Shown here: positions 44,381 through 55,307 of the stretch, piece by piece | Layout of the letters: each line of letters starts with the position of its first letter | How positions within the stretch are numbered: position 1 is the first letter of the stretch | DNA from: Adiantum capillus-veneris | Lineage: Eukaryota; Streptophyta; Polypodiopsida; Polypodiales; Pteridaceae | Direction of reading: 5' to 3' | Assembly: GCA_014529385.2 (NCBI GenBank) | Contig: CM043947.1 | Span: 133,257,891-133,321,890, forward strand | DNA: 64,000 bases | Program-made: the position numbers and the translations under genes | The notes under the pieces: generated by a model | Told to the model about the DNA's origin: nothing | Databases searched by the model: none | The model's input: only the letters and a program-made list of their open reading frames with translations

Positions 44381-46612
44381 TTGGAAGGATTTATGTACTT
44401 TGGTGGACCACTCCACCATTATTATTTCACTCCAAGCCCACTGAGACTAGCACCTACAAGTGTCATGCCAGACCCGATGGCAACAGGTGGAGAGAGGACT
44501 CATGTAGTGGACTCTTTCAGTCAACCTCATTATTCTATGACAAGCCCCATGGGAACATTACGTTCCAGAGAATCAATGGCTACGAATCGAGGTAGTGTGG
44601 TTCCTATCTCTACACATACCGCAGTAGGTCCGACATTTGCAGCAGCACCATCATGTTTGCCTCCTAGTAGTAGATTCATGGCAGGGGATCCAACGAGAAC
44701 AACCCACGACATCCATGATGTACGAGAACGATTAAGTCAAGACACAGGAGCATTGAGATTGGTCACAGACAATAGACGAATGAGACCATCCCACGTAGCG
44801 AAGTGTATGCCAAAGAAGTATAGCGGATCAGGGGATCCATATGCCCATGTATCACTCTTTAAGAAATTCTTAAGAGCAGAGCAGATCACCGATTTTCATA
44901 CTCAATATGAGGGATTCGGGCTGACCTTGGAAGGGACGGCCTTAACATTGTTTCAACCTTTGAACCCTGAACCTTGTCCAAATATTGAACATGTATTACG
45001 GGATTTCACGGAAGAATTCTCAAAACGGTGTGAGCGGGATGAAAACACACACAGCGCCTCTATAATGACCCGACACACACTCTTGGAATGATACACACAC
45101 ACACACACACACTATGGGGCACCACTCGGCTTATACAACCCACCTGGCCGAGACAGGAAACACACACAAGGAGTGAGAAGAGAGAGATTTCCCACTTGCC
45201 CACTCACCACTCACATACACACACTCAATTCATCTCAAACGAGGAAAATTTCTCTTGTTTAGACTCAATGAAGCTTAGCCCAACACCAATGGGACAAATA
45301 GGTTACACAGTATTGAGGAAATACACCTGATACAACCACAAAGTTAAGCAGAGGCTTCACTCACCGGAGAAGATTACACAAAAAAATAGCAGAAAATCTG
45401 TGAGGATTTTGGCAAATTGGACAGCGCCATTGCGTCTAGAACGGCCAAAAAACCCACCCTACAATGTCACAGCGCTCAAATCCGACCTCGGATGAGCAGT
45501 TGAGGGCCAAAAAATGCTCCAAAATGAGCAAAAACACAGTTACGGTTGTTCCTTCTCTCTTCTCCACGTTTTTCCTGGTCCTCTCTTAGTTTTTTCATTT
45601 CCCACACATAGCTTTATTATTTGGGCACCCGTGGCCTTTTAGATGACCTCAAACGGACCCCGAACAGGCCAAAAACTGACCTCGCAGTGCATAGTTGTCA
45701 CCTTTTTGCATCATCCACACACCTGGCACTCAGCTTTCCCAATAATGCATCCCGCAACCACGTGAAGTAGCCCCAAAAAGTGGTCCTCATGATGAACTTT
45801 CTGCATAAGTATCACAAGAAAACACCCACGTCGTGTCTGTACTCATCAACGTGCAAGTATTGACCCCATTCGACCTCCTGTCGCCACTAGATGCCATCTG
45901 ACGCACATGCTTACCTCATGTTGTCAGCCCGCGGATAGCTTCCTCGAGAAGTTTTACGCGCTATCAACTCCTCCTTATTGTAGAAAAACACAGTGGTACT
46001 GGGAATAGTGAAAATCGATGCACTATGTACACCCTGTCCTACCTGTACACATGTGGGCCCCACGTAACCACCTGGCTCTAAAAAATGGGCAATTCTTTAT
46101 TTGATGCACCATGCATGTATATGTACATATGCACAATCCCTTGCTCCAAAAAACTCCTGACAACGGTTATAAAGCATAATATTGTATCACAGATATATGC
46201 TTTTAAACAAAAGGATAACGAAAAAGTAAAGGAAGCATCCTTGAGATTCAAGCAATACATCGAGAGGTGCCCAGGGAGAGAATTATCACAGGACGAGAGA
46301 TTGTCTGTGCTCTTCATTGAAGGACTTAGAAACGAAATTTTGAAAAAGGACCTTCACTTGAAATCTTGTAGCTCATTTGAACAGGTTACAAGGGAAGCGT
46401 TATATCTTGTTGATAACTGCAAAGCATATGGGGAAGTGTCAGAGGATACTGATGCAGTAACCAGTGGCTCTTCATCTATTAAGAGTGAACCCTCTACCAA
46501 GAAAGAGGATCAGGCTTCTTTGATGCCGACAACAACTGACCAAATGATACAAGAAGTAACGAAGAGAATGCAGCAACATATGAGATCAAATCCGGGGATG
46601 ACACAGCCTTAG
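44381..46612 (+). pseudogene. Element D gag (capsid), split by a solo LTR
   Basis: 44381-45028 contains CMPKKYSGSGDPYAHV, FKKFLRAEQ and LEGTALTLFQPL, a retrotransposon gag domain. It is interrupted by the solo LTR (45029-46162) and resumes from 46167 with KHNIVSQIYAFKQKDNE, RFKQYIERCPG and LFIEGLRNEIL, ending at TAG 46610-46612. The two halves are not in the same frame even when one copy of the ACGG duplication is ignored, so a small indel is also present. Confidence 0.82.
45029..46162 (-). repeat. Solo LTR of the A/B family inside D gag
   Basis: 1134 bases, reverse complement of the A/B LTR (minus strand TGTCAGGAG...CTCACA). ACGG at 45025-45028 and 46163-46166 is the target duplication. No internal sequence remains, as after LTR-LTR recombination. 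Confidence 0.95.
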
Positions 46613-47473
46613 ATGAGGAAATGTGACATATGTGGGGGAGATCACCCGACGCCGTGGTGCACACAGCAGCCGAAAGCACCAATTGCAAATGGACGAGTAC
46701 TGAAATGGTGCGTCATAGAGCAAAAATGGACAAACCATGGCACGGATGAGTGTTTTTACAACAAAAACTATGTGAAGGAAAGGCCGTATGGACCTCCAAC
46801 AGGACCACCCCAGCCACCTCCTCCAAGATATCAAGTTGGGCCAAATGTGAATATGGTAGCAGGAGCAGACAGACCTCAACCTATGTTGGGTCAACAACCT
46901 AAATTACCACAAGAAAATAGGGCCATGATTAGGTATGCTCAACCTTACGAAGCATCACCAGGAACAAATAGTACGCCTCAAATTTCTTATTACGAGGAAC
47001 CGAATGAGCCTTACGTAACTGAACCTGAACCACCGATGTACGCAGATGAAGCCTATCACCCGTGGGGAAATAACGAGGGTATGGCACCACCACTGAACCT
47101 GAACCACATATGTACGCAGATGAAGCCTATCAACCATGGGGAAATAACGAGGGTATGGCACCACCAACGTATGTAGCACAACCTTCGAGGGGATCAATAT
47201 TTGGTGGACAAAAGAACGCTAATGTTCATTGCGAACCAGAACTACAAACTAAGAGGATATCCTAATAGGGCGGGACAACCTATGGGACCACCTCCTCAAA
47301 ATCAACCACCAATTGGACCGTGCTATAGCTATGGAAGTACAGATCATTGGGAGCGTAATTTTCCTTTCAAAGGCGAAAGAGTGACATTTTTTGGGTTTTG
47401 TGACGGGTGTGGTGTGAATCACATACTACCAGATTGCCCAAGGAAACAGACAACAAGGGAAAAGCAACTGTAA
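46613..47473 (+). pseudogene. Element D nucleocapsid region with zinc knuckles
   Basis: Starts after the TAG with CDICGGDHPTPWC (CX2CX3HX4C). A proline/tyrosine-rich stretch follows, then a worn knuckle CYSYGSTDHWERNF (two Cys lost), then CDGCGVNHILPDC. A 74-bp tandem duplication (47019-47166) shifts the frame between the first and second halves. Confidence 0.7.
47019..47166 (+). repeat. 74-bp tandem duplication in D nucleocapsid region
   Basis: Units 47019-47092 and 47093-47166 are nearly identical (CTGAACCTGAACCAC...GGTATGGCACCACCA). 74 is not a multiple of three, so the copy breaks the reading frame. Confidence 0.92.
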
Positions 47474-48606
47474 ATATTGTGGGGGTGTTACCAAGTGCAA
47501 GCAATGGATCAGAAACCGAACCCATGATCAAAATCAATGCGGTAACCAGAGCCCAAGCCAAGGACTTAGAGAAAAACAAGCCATTGGAAGAAAAGGCCGA
47601 GTTGCCAATACCCATAGAAAACGAGAGTTTATCTGTGAGAACCCAACGAAAATCTTGGAAGGCAAAACGAGACAGAATGAAAACAAGAAGGATAAAAACC
47701 CAAATCGCCATGCAAAATGAGTTACATGAAACGAAAGAGCAACTGAAACAAGAGAGAGATAGTAAAACTATTGAGGACAACAACAAGCCAAGGAAAGCAT
47801 CCTTAGGGGGATCAGTCTTGGTCGAGAAAGTGCTAGAGCCTTTAGATGCTCTATTACAAGCGTATGAAGCGAGGCTAAAAACAAACCAAACCCTAGAATA
47901 GAGATGGTTGACTTATCCTCAACCAGAAGTGCGAAGCGTTTGGAAATGTGTAAACACCTCATTGAAACAACCCAGGCATTGATGGAACCTAATGCGATTA
48001 GAACCCCAGAACAAGAAGTGCTGATTCACAAAGAGTGAGAAAAAACTGAAGATCGATGAATCAGAACAAGTAAACGGACCCGGGCCTGAAACGATAGTGT
48101 CATTGGATCACCGAGGGGTGCCAAACACCACTAATGATGCTAAGTCATTGACTATAATGCCAATTTCAGAAGTAGAAGAACCATGGCCACAACACTTATG
48201 GGAAACCATTAGAAATAGAAAGAATGGAAGCGCGACGTTACAGTCTGCACCAATTCCTAAGGTTAACATGGATAACGAATTTTATCCACGAGATATACAA
48301 TCAATGTATGGATATGCAGGAACGGAGGTTTTGATGGAAAGCAAAGCTCAATCCCTAAAAACCCTGCCTTCATTTATAGGTGAACACGAGGCAAAATCAG
48401 AGATAAGATTAGTTCCATCCCAGATGAGAACTATTCCACAAATGATTGACTCAAAAAGTCTTCAAGAGATGCTGTCGACACCTATAACATGCACAACCAC
48501 CCTGTCAGAACTCTTGAGAGTCGGACCACACTTATGGGAAGACATGGGGAAACATTTGGAGAACAAAGGAATAAAGATTCCTCTGAACAGACAAACCCTA
48601 TTGTAG
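47407..48606 (+). pseudogene. Element D gag-protease linker
   Basis: Two open pieces (47407-47901 and 48097-48606) in hydrophilic, low-complexity sequence: INAVTRAQAKDLEKNK, a helix-prone ELHETKEQLKQERD segment, then EEPWPQHLWETI. No catalytic domain recognised. They lie between the zinc knuckles and protease, as in other large gypsy elements. Confidence 0.55.
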
Positions 48607-49376
48607 AAGAAAACAAATGGGAAGGTCAACCCAAAGCCCAACCTGTGCCCATAAACAAGGTCGGAGATTACTGTGAAGGGGAAGAAGGTAATACAACCTT
48701 ACCCGTCGAATATCATGATATAAAGACGATAGCTATCCTGGAAAGTGGAGCGGGAGTTGCAATTGCTACAAAGAAATTTTGGGAGAAATGGGGCCGTCCA
48801 ACTCTCAGAAAGACGAGAATGAAACTGCAACTCGCAGATGGGTATGTAGAGAGACCATTGGGAATCCTCAACCAAATAGTTGTAGCTTTGTGTGGAATTA
48901 ACTATGAGCACACCTTTGCCGTGGTAGATTTGAGGAAAACAAACAACTTTGACATTATTTTGGGGCGACCTTTTATGAGTCAACTCAAAATGATACAAGG
49001 TTGGGGGTACAACCAAATTTACCTAAGGCATGAGGAGCTAATAAGGAAAATCAACATGAAAGATCACAGCTATAGAGACGTTGCAAAAATACCAGTGCAA
49101 GAATTTGATTCAACCACGGTGAACGAAAAAGAAATACCTGCGTGGTTACAAATGAAAACACATGTCTGGATGTGTGGAGCATCTGATTATGGAGACTTAA
49201 TCAAAGAGGAATGTGTGTTGGAAAGGTCCGTAGAAGACGAGGCTTATCTCTCAGAACCTTTTTCTGAACATTTATTTGATCCATTTGGGTGGACTCAAAT
49301 ATTTTCAATCTTGGATGTATGTGTTAATGAATGCACGCCTACAAAATTTTGTGACGAGATGAAGGATATGACCTAG
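48600..49376 (+). pseudogene. Element D protease with Glu in place of the catalytic Asp
   Basis: Retropepsin fold signature: IAILESGAGVAIATKKFW followed by MKLQLADGYVERPLG, YEHTFAVVDL and FDIILGRPFM. The active-site triplet is ESG (Glu codon GAA at 48741-48743) rather than DTG/DSG, which should abolish catalysis. The rest of the fold is well preserved and the frame is open to 49376, arguing that the change is specific rather than part of general decay. Confidence 0.8.
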
Positions 49377-49381
49377 TAACG

Positions 49382-49975
49382 TTGCAAATGGCTAGCGTCA
49401 TCCTTGAGTCAGGATCAGAGAGAGAGAAACAAGAAGAACCACTACGTGAGACTGAGTGTAAAAGAATAGTTGATGAGATATCTGTAGTGGACGATAGGAA
49501 TCGAACAGAGGAAGAATTCACAGATTCACTAAGCGATGACCTTCCATCAATGGGTGATGAAACCCAAATGATAGATGCTGATGACGAAAGGTCAAGTGGA
49601 TCAGAGATGAATAGGAAGTATATATCGAGATCGGACAGGTTTTATGAGTTTCCTAATTAAAAACCTAGTCGAAAAGAGCGGTACAGATCAAAGAGAACAA
49701 GGAAATCAAGAGCGAATAGGCATAAACCCATGCCTCTTGTCAATGACAAAACGGGATATCTAAGGCTTGTAAAAGCTAACGATTGTGTCAAAGACAAGGT
49801 CACTGGCCGGTTTATCAAAACTAAACCATGGAAAAACAACAAGAAGAACAAGCGCGAAAAGAAAACAACTAAGACACATAAGGAGGGGGAAACAGGGTCT
49901 AGAACGACCAAAACAGAGAGGAAAACAGCGTACAATAAGCTCAAACAAACCCTCAAAGATATCTAGACAACTGAA
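49382..49975 (+). pseudogene. Element D linker between protease and RT
   Basis: Acidic piece (49382-49660) followed by a lysine-rich piece (49730-49966, NKKNKREKKTTKTHK). Both are open but hydrophilic with no domain recognised. Confidence 0.45.
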
Positions 49976-51425
49976 ATGGAAACCGGTGAGGACACAAACT
50001 CTGACAAGATGGATGTTCTGTCCCATTATAAGAAGTATACCATACAAGATAGGAAAATCATAGTGCAACAACCTATGAGGGAATTGAAGGAACCTAGTAC
50101 ATCATACGAAGGTCCTGAAAAAGCCAAACGATTAGATCTAGTGGAGCCAGGAGAAGATCCAAAACCTGCATATATTGCCACGGATCTTACTGAAGAAGAG
50201 GAGGAGCTTTTGATAGCTACTCTAAAGCAGTATAGAGATGTGTTTGCATGGTCATACAAAGATCTTAAGGGGGTGGATCCAAGTATCTATCAACACACAA
50301 TACCCCTTAAGAATGACGCCAAACCAAGCAGACAACGTCCTTATACTTACAATGAGACGTTTGCAAGGAAGATCAAGGAGGAGATAGATAAGCTGAAAGA
50401 GGCAGAGTTTATTTACGAATTTGAGCACACTGACTGGGTTTCACTGATTGTGGTGGTCCCGAAGAAAAATGGAAAGTTGAGAGTGTGCATCAATCTCAAG
50501 AAAGTAAACACTGCTACAATTTGGGACAACTATCCCCTACCCATTACTAATCATGTAATAGAAAGAGTGGCAGAAAAAGAAGCTTACAGTTTCTTAGATG
50601 GCTTTTCAGGCTACAACCAACTCGCAATAAAGCCAGAGGATCAGCACAAGACGGCTTTTGCAACCGAATGGGACATTTTTGCATTCAGAGTAATGGCTTT
50701 TGGCTTAACGAATGCACCAGCCACATTTCAAAGGCTGATGGGTCGTGATTTTAAAGAATATCTAAGACAATTCTTAGAAATTTACATGGATGACTTGTGC
50801 GTTCACTCTCTCCTAAGATTGGAGTACATAGAGCACTTGACCAAAGTGTTCGAAAAATGCAGACTGTATCGGATTTTCCTGAATCCGGAGAAATGTGTTT
50901 TCATGGTAAGACAAGGAAAAATATTGGGACATATAGTGTCCAAAAACGGTATTTCGACAAACATAGAGAAGATCAGCGTAATTGTGGACCTACCACGATC
51001 AATAAAGGTAAAGGAGTACATGCATTTATGGGCAAATTGTGGATATTATCACAAATTTATATACTCATACGCTATAATTGCAAAACCCCTTTACGCATTG
51101 ATAACTAAATTTGAGTGGACAGATGAGTGCGAGAAATCTTTTCAAACTTTGAAGCAAAGATTGATATCCGCTCCAATTTTGAAGGCCCCGGATTGGGAAA
51201 AGATATTCCACGTCCATGTAGATGCATCAGCATTTGCTATCGGATGCATACTTGCACAACCTAGAGAAAACAACATGGATTTTCCACTAGACAGCTAAAC
51301 AGCGCAGAGAAGAATTACACAACAACTGAGAGGGAGGGTTTGGGTATGAACTATGCTGTGAAAAATTTTAGACATTACCTACTTTCCAATAAATTTGTAT
51401 TCTTCGTTGTGATCACCAAGCACTG
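49976..51425 (+). pseudogene. Element D reverse transcriptase and RNase H
   Basis: 440-codon frame to 51298: DLTEEEEELLIATL, then RT motifs WVSLIVVVPKKNGK, SFLDGFSGYNQ (A), MAFGLTNAPATFQ (B), EIYMDD (YMDD at 50783-50794) and GKILGHIVSKNG. RNase H begins with APDWEKIFHVHVDAS. At ~51290 a frameshift leads to NSAEKNYTTTEREGLG and FVFFV, and a further shift to the next frame. RT itself is uninterrupted. Confidence 0.88.
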
Positions 51426-51980
51426 TTGTACTTGGTAAACAAACCTTGCAGTACGGGGCGGATTGTACGATGGTTCATCATACTGCTTGAGTTTGACTTC
51501 ACGACTGTATTCAAAAAAGGAACTACACACCAAAGAGCGGATCATTTATCCAGAATGGTGCATGGAGAAAACCCTGTAGGAGTTGATGATGATTTTCCAG
51601 ATGCATATCTCTTCAACATAGAAATGGTTCCAAGATGGAGCGAGGATGTAATTCCTTTGTTGACTATTGGGTCATTGAATTTGACAAGACAACCATCTAC
51701 CATTGCAACATCTAGATCATTGGTAATGCTGGATGGAAGGCTATACAAACAGGGATCGCATCAAATCCTTAGGCTTTGTGTCGAATCAAGTGAACAGAAC
51801 TTGTATCGACATCAGTCTCATGTGCAAACCACGGGGATTCACAATGGGCATGCACAAACGTATCAAAGATTGATGAGAATGGGTGTATATTGGCCGAAAA
51901 TGCAACAAAGTGTTCATATGAATATCAAATCATGTGATATTTGCACTTTTCAAAAGCCGAGGAATACATTCCTATCTTAG
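51426..51980 (+). pseudogene. Element D RNase H end and first H2C2 module
   Basis: LYLVNKPCSTGRIVRW and HQRADHLSRMVHGE are the RNase H C-terminus. After a spacer, GIHNGHAQTYQRLMRMGVYW...SCDICTFQ is a zinc-binding H2C2-like module (His pair, then CX2C, ~51820-51955). The frame stops at 51980 just where a second, different H2C2 module begins in another frame. Confidence 0.7.
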
Positions 51981-53157
51981 AGCAAGCACATGGCGGACAA
52001 ACTGGAGGACATTTCTCAGCTGACAAAACGGCCAAAGCAATTTTTATTGCTGGCATATGGTGGCCCACACTATTCATGGAGGACGAGGAGTTTGTGAAAC
52101 GATGTGACGATTGCCAGAGGACAAAGATTCCTAGAGCACGAGATGACATGCCCTTGAGGCCAATGATGGGGCCAAGAGCGTTTGCAAAATGGGAAATACA
52201 TTTTGTAGGACCAATTGTGCCTCCTGGATATAAAACGCATGCTCAATAAATTATTGTGGCAATAGATTACCTAACAAAGTGGGTTGAAGCAAAAGCAACA
52301 ACCAAAAATGATGCAAAAACGACAGCACAGTTTTTGTATGAGAACATTTTCACCAAGTATGGCTTACCAATAGAGATAGTGAACAATAGAGGTGCTCATT
52401 TCGTCAATGAAGTGATCGAATTACTATTGGATGAATTCATGGTAATTCACAAGAAGTCAGCTCCCTATCATCCACAAGCTAACGGGAAGCAAAAAGTACG
52501 AACAAGATTTTGGTGACAATTCTCACGCAAATTGTTAGTGAATCGAGAGTCGACAGGGATCAGAAGCTGCATTCAGCTTTGTGGGCATATAGAGTAGCGT
52601 ACACAACCTCAATCGGAACAACTCCGTTCAACATGCTTTATGGAATTCAAGCAATTTTTCCACTTGAATTTCTTATCCCCACACTTCGGGTAGCTAAAGA
52701 ATTAGAATGGATGGGTCATGAATTATCCGATCAAATAGATAACCTGGAAAAAATGGATGAAACTAGATTGAGAGCATTTGCATCAATCTACGCGTAAAAA
52801 CAAAACATGAAATCATTCTTTGACGAACACGTTATCAGCAAGGAATTTGCTACGGGGGATTACGTCTTAATGTATACCCTAAAACAACATTCTCGAAAAC
52901 TTAAAAAGCAAGGCAATGGACCCTATGTGATTCATGACATATCATCTAGTGGTGCCATTAAGCTTGCGACATTAGAAGGAGAGGAGATGCCTGATTGGAT
53001 TAGTGGTTGCAGATTGAAGAAGTACAACCTACCACTAACCTCAGAGATGCTTGCCAAAATCCATGTTGTGAAGGAGCGCAATAACAGAGCAATTGAAACA
53101 AAGGCTCAAGCACAGGAGGAAGCCAGAATCAGAATTTTAAAGAGGAAACAGAAGTAA
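51941..53157 (+). pseudogene. Element D integrase, catalytic residues altered
   Basis: Second H2C2 module (HGGQTGGHF...RCDDCQRTK). The core follows in several frames: WEIHFVGP has His (52199-52201) where the first catalytic Asp is expected; IVNNRGAHF has Asn (52385-52387) at the second; the third region is frameshifted (QANGKQKV) and the Glu is not seen. The C-terminal part (LWAYRVAYTTSIGTTPFN, YVLMYTLKQHSRKLKKQG, WISGCRLKKYN) continues to TAA 53155-53157. All three catalytic positions are compromised, so D could not integrate with this protein. Confidence 0.8.
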
Positions 53158-53604
53158 CAACAACAAAGACTTCCTCAACCAGCAAATACGGCTCAAATTC
53201 CTCTTTCTATAATTCACACTGACGAGCAATGGGAAATAGGAATCGATGTTTGCATCAATGTCAGACTTCTGAATGGTAGATATCAACGAGCATTGCTTGA
53301 CACAGGGGCAAGAGTCAATATGGTCAACTTCTCCACTTACAAGATGCTTACCGACGAACCCCTAGTGCAATCCACCCGAGATTTACAAGCTGCAAACGGG
53401 GCAACAATTCCAACATTGGGGAGAGCAAACTTACCAATCAATATCGATGGAAATAGTTGTCCTCATCAATTTTTCGTAATGAAAGACAAAGAAATCAAAG
53501 AATCACTATGTTTGGGAGTTCCATGGATGAGAACGTACAATGCAGTCTCACTGAATGGTCAGAAAATGCGCTATTGTACACACACAACTCTAACATGTAC
53601 ATGA
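53158..53604 (+). pseudogene. Second retropepsin-like domain, after integrase
   Basis: Directly after the integrase stop (TAA CAA CAA) the same frame remains open: QRLPQPANTAQ, then INVRLLNGRYQRALLDTGA with an intact DTG (53299-53307), RVNMVNFSTYKML, QAANGATIPTLG, HQFFVMKDK and CLGVPWMRTYNAV, ending at 53604. The pattern (LLDTGA, a hydrophobic flap region, a second LG(V)PWM motif) is that of retropepsin-like aspartic proteases. A protease after integrase is not the usual gypsy order. It may be a captured domain or a replacement for the defective upstream protease. Confidence 0.65.
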
Positions 53605-54294
53605 ATCCATTCGCTAAAACAGATCACTCGTATCCCCGTCGACAAAAAGCAATTAGCTCATCAGCCAGAAACACCGAAAACGGCTGTTCGGAAAGTTTGG
53701 ATAAAGAAAACTGTCATGCAGAACAAATAGAGACAGATATGGCTACCCAAGGCACAACTCCTGACGAAAGCAACACCATATCAAAGACCTTTAAGAGCTA
53801 ATCCAGAGTGGAAATGGCAACAAAAGTTGGAGTCAACAAAAAATTCTGGGACAAAAATGGAATGGCGACCAAAAAGTCAACACAGGAAGCCTGAACTAAC
53901 AAATAGGCAATGGAAACCTAAGAAAATTCAGGAACCTACATCAAAATCGGCAAATATGGAAAAAACTGGATACAAATGGGTTCCAAAAATAGTTTCCATC
54001 AGAACACCAACAATCAAGGAGAGAGCAATTGAAGTGCAAGCTCTTTTGTTCCATAAACCGCTAGCCTCGCCATCGAAAGCCACTGAAAATTACATTCAGT
54101 CCCCACATCTTGCACAACACCTTGTTACCCAATGCATTGTCTTAAACATGAGGATAGGGCCACATTACACGGCCGTGCATACACACAGATTTCAAAACCC
54201 ATGCACATGCACATGCACACAACCTTCATCCGGGACGACTCAGTTTAGGAAGGGGGGAGTAATTGTTGAATCTAGCAGCACTCAGAACCATTGA
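53605..54294 (+). pseudogene. Basic tail frames after the extra protease-like domain
   Basis: Two pieces (to 53801, and 53827-54294) rich in Lys, Trp and Pro: MEWRPKSQHRKPE, RQWKPKKIQEP and YKWVPKIVSIRTP form a loose repeat of W-x-P-K. The frame ends in His/Thr-rich text at 54294, spanning the internal polypurine tract. Function unknown, possibly nucleic-acid binding. Confidence 0.4.
54247..54259 (+). other. Internal polypurine tract, identical to the 3' one
   Basis: AGGAAGGGGGGAG, identical over 13 bases to 60201-60213. It lies just after the pol-type frames and is followed by TAATTGTTGAATC rather than the LTR start. Confidence 0.75.
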
Positions 54295-54579
54295 GAGGTC
54301 CAACGTGTATATATGTACATAATGCGTGTGTTTGTTGTTTTTTTTTCATTTTTTAGAGTTCAGTTTTGAACAAATTTGATCAAAATCTGGCATTTTTTAG
54401 CGTTTTTATCATCTTGTAATGACACAATCTAGAGCATTGGGAGGCTTCTAGTGAAAATATATGCTTAGGGGTGAGTATAATAATTTTTGGCTAATTTTTA
54501 CCAGTTAATAAGTATTTTCAATTTATTTTGTTTGATTTTCGTTAATAATCTTTCAAAAATTTAAAAATATCGCCCACAG

Positions 54580-54786
54580 TGTCGGAATCAAGTTCTGGAA
54601 GCAAACGCCGAAGTATCATGATAAGGTTATCAAGCATGGAAGATATGAAGCTGATCCGAAGATGTCGAATTTCAGCCTTAATGATCATGACCACATTTCG
54701 CCAGAATCGCATCAAATGGTCATACGACGCCAGAATGACAAACGGTTCGATCCACAGATGGTATGCAGATTATATCGAGATCAAAG
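54580..54786 (+). other. Exon-like open block with splice-site flanks
   Basis: Preceded by CGCCCACAG (3' splice site) and followed by AAAG/GTAAGG (strong 5' splice site). One frame is open across the whole block: VGIKFWKQTPKYHDKV, YEADPKMSNFSL, RFDPQMVCRLYRDQ. The next plausible acceptor is at 56541, right before the ORF3 ATG. Confidence 0.5.
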
Positions 54787-55307
54787 GTAAGGAAAATCAG
54801 CCCTGTGTCACGAAAACCTCGGGGAGATATTGGTCAGGTAGGCCAAAATCTAGCTCATTGTTCATTTTCACATTTTGAGAGAAAAGAAGAGAGCTTCTTG
54901 ACCTAGAGAGAGCTGCCACATTTCTACCCCGTACGGACAGTCGGAGCCAGCATTTCATACCAGATTTCACAGGTATGTTCCTTATCAAGTAAAGATCAAG
55001 TCTATTACGCATGCAAGCGCGAATCATTGCACAAACGGGCGAATGGATCAAATCAAAGTCCGATCGAGTCAAATAGGTCAAGGACCCTTAGAGGCATCAA
55101 AACAAAACTTTTTTCAATCACAGAACACATCAATGTGCTCCCCACAATGCGAGGAACCAGTCCATATGATCAGTTCTCAGATTGGTGGTGGTACAACGAT
55201 AACAATCGGTGTACCCCACTGACCAAACTTGGCAAAGAAATTGCAAAAGGCATCCCCTCAGCTTTGCCAACAAACTGCAGGTGTCAAAAATGAATTTGGT
55301 AATTATG

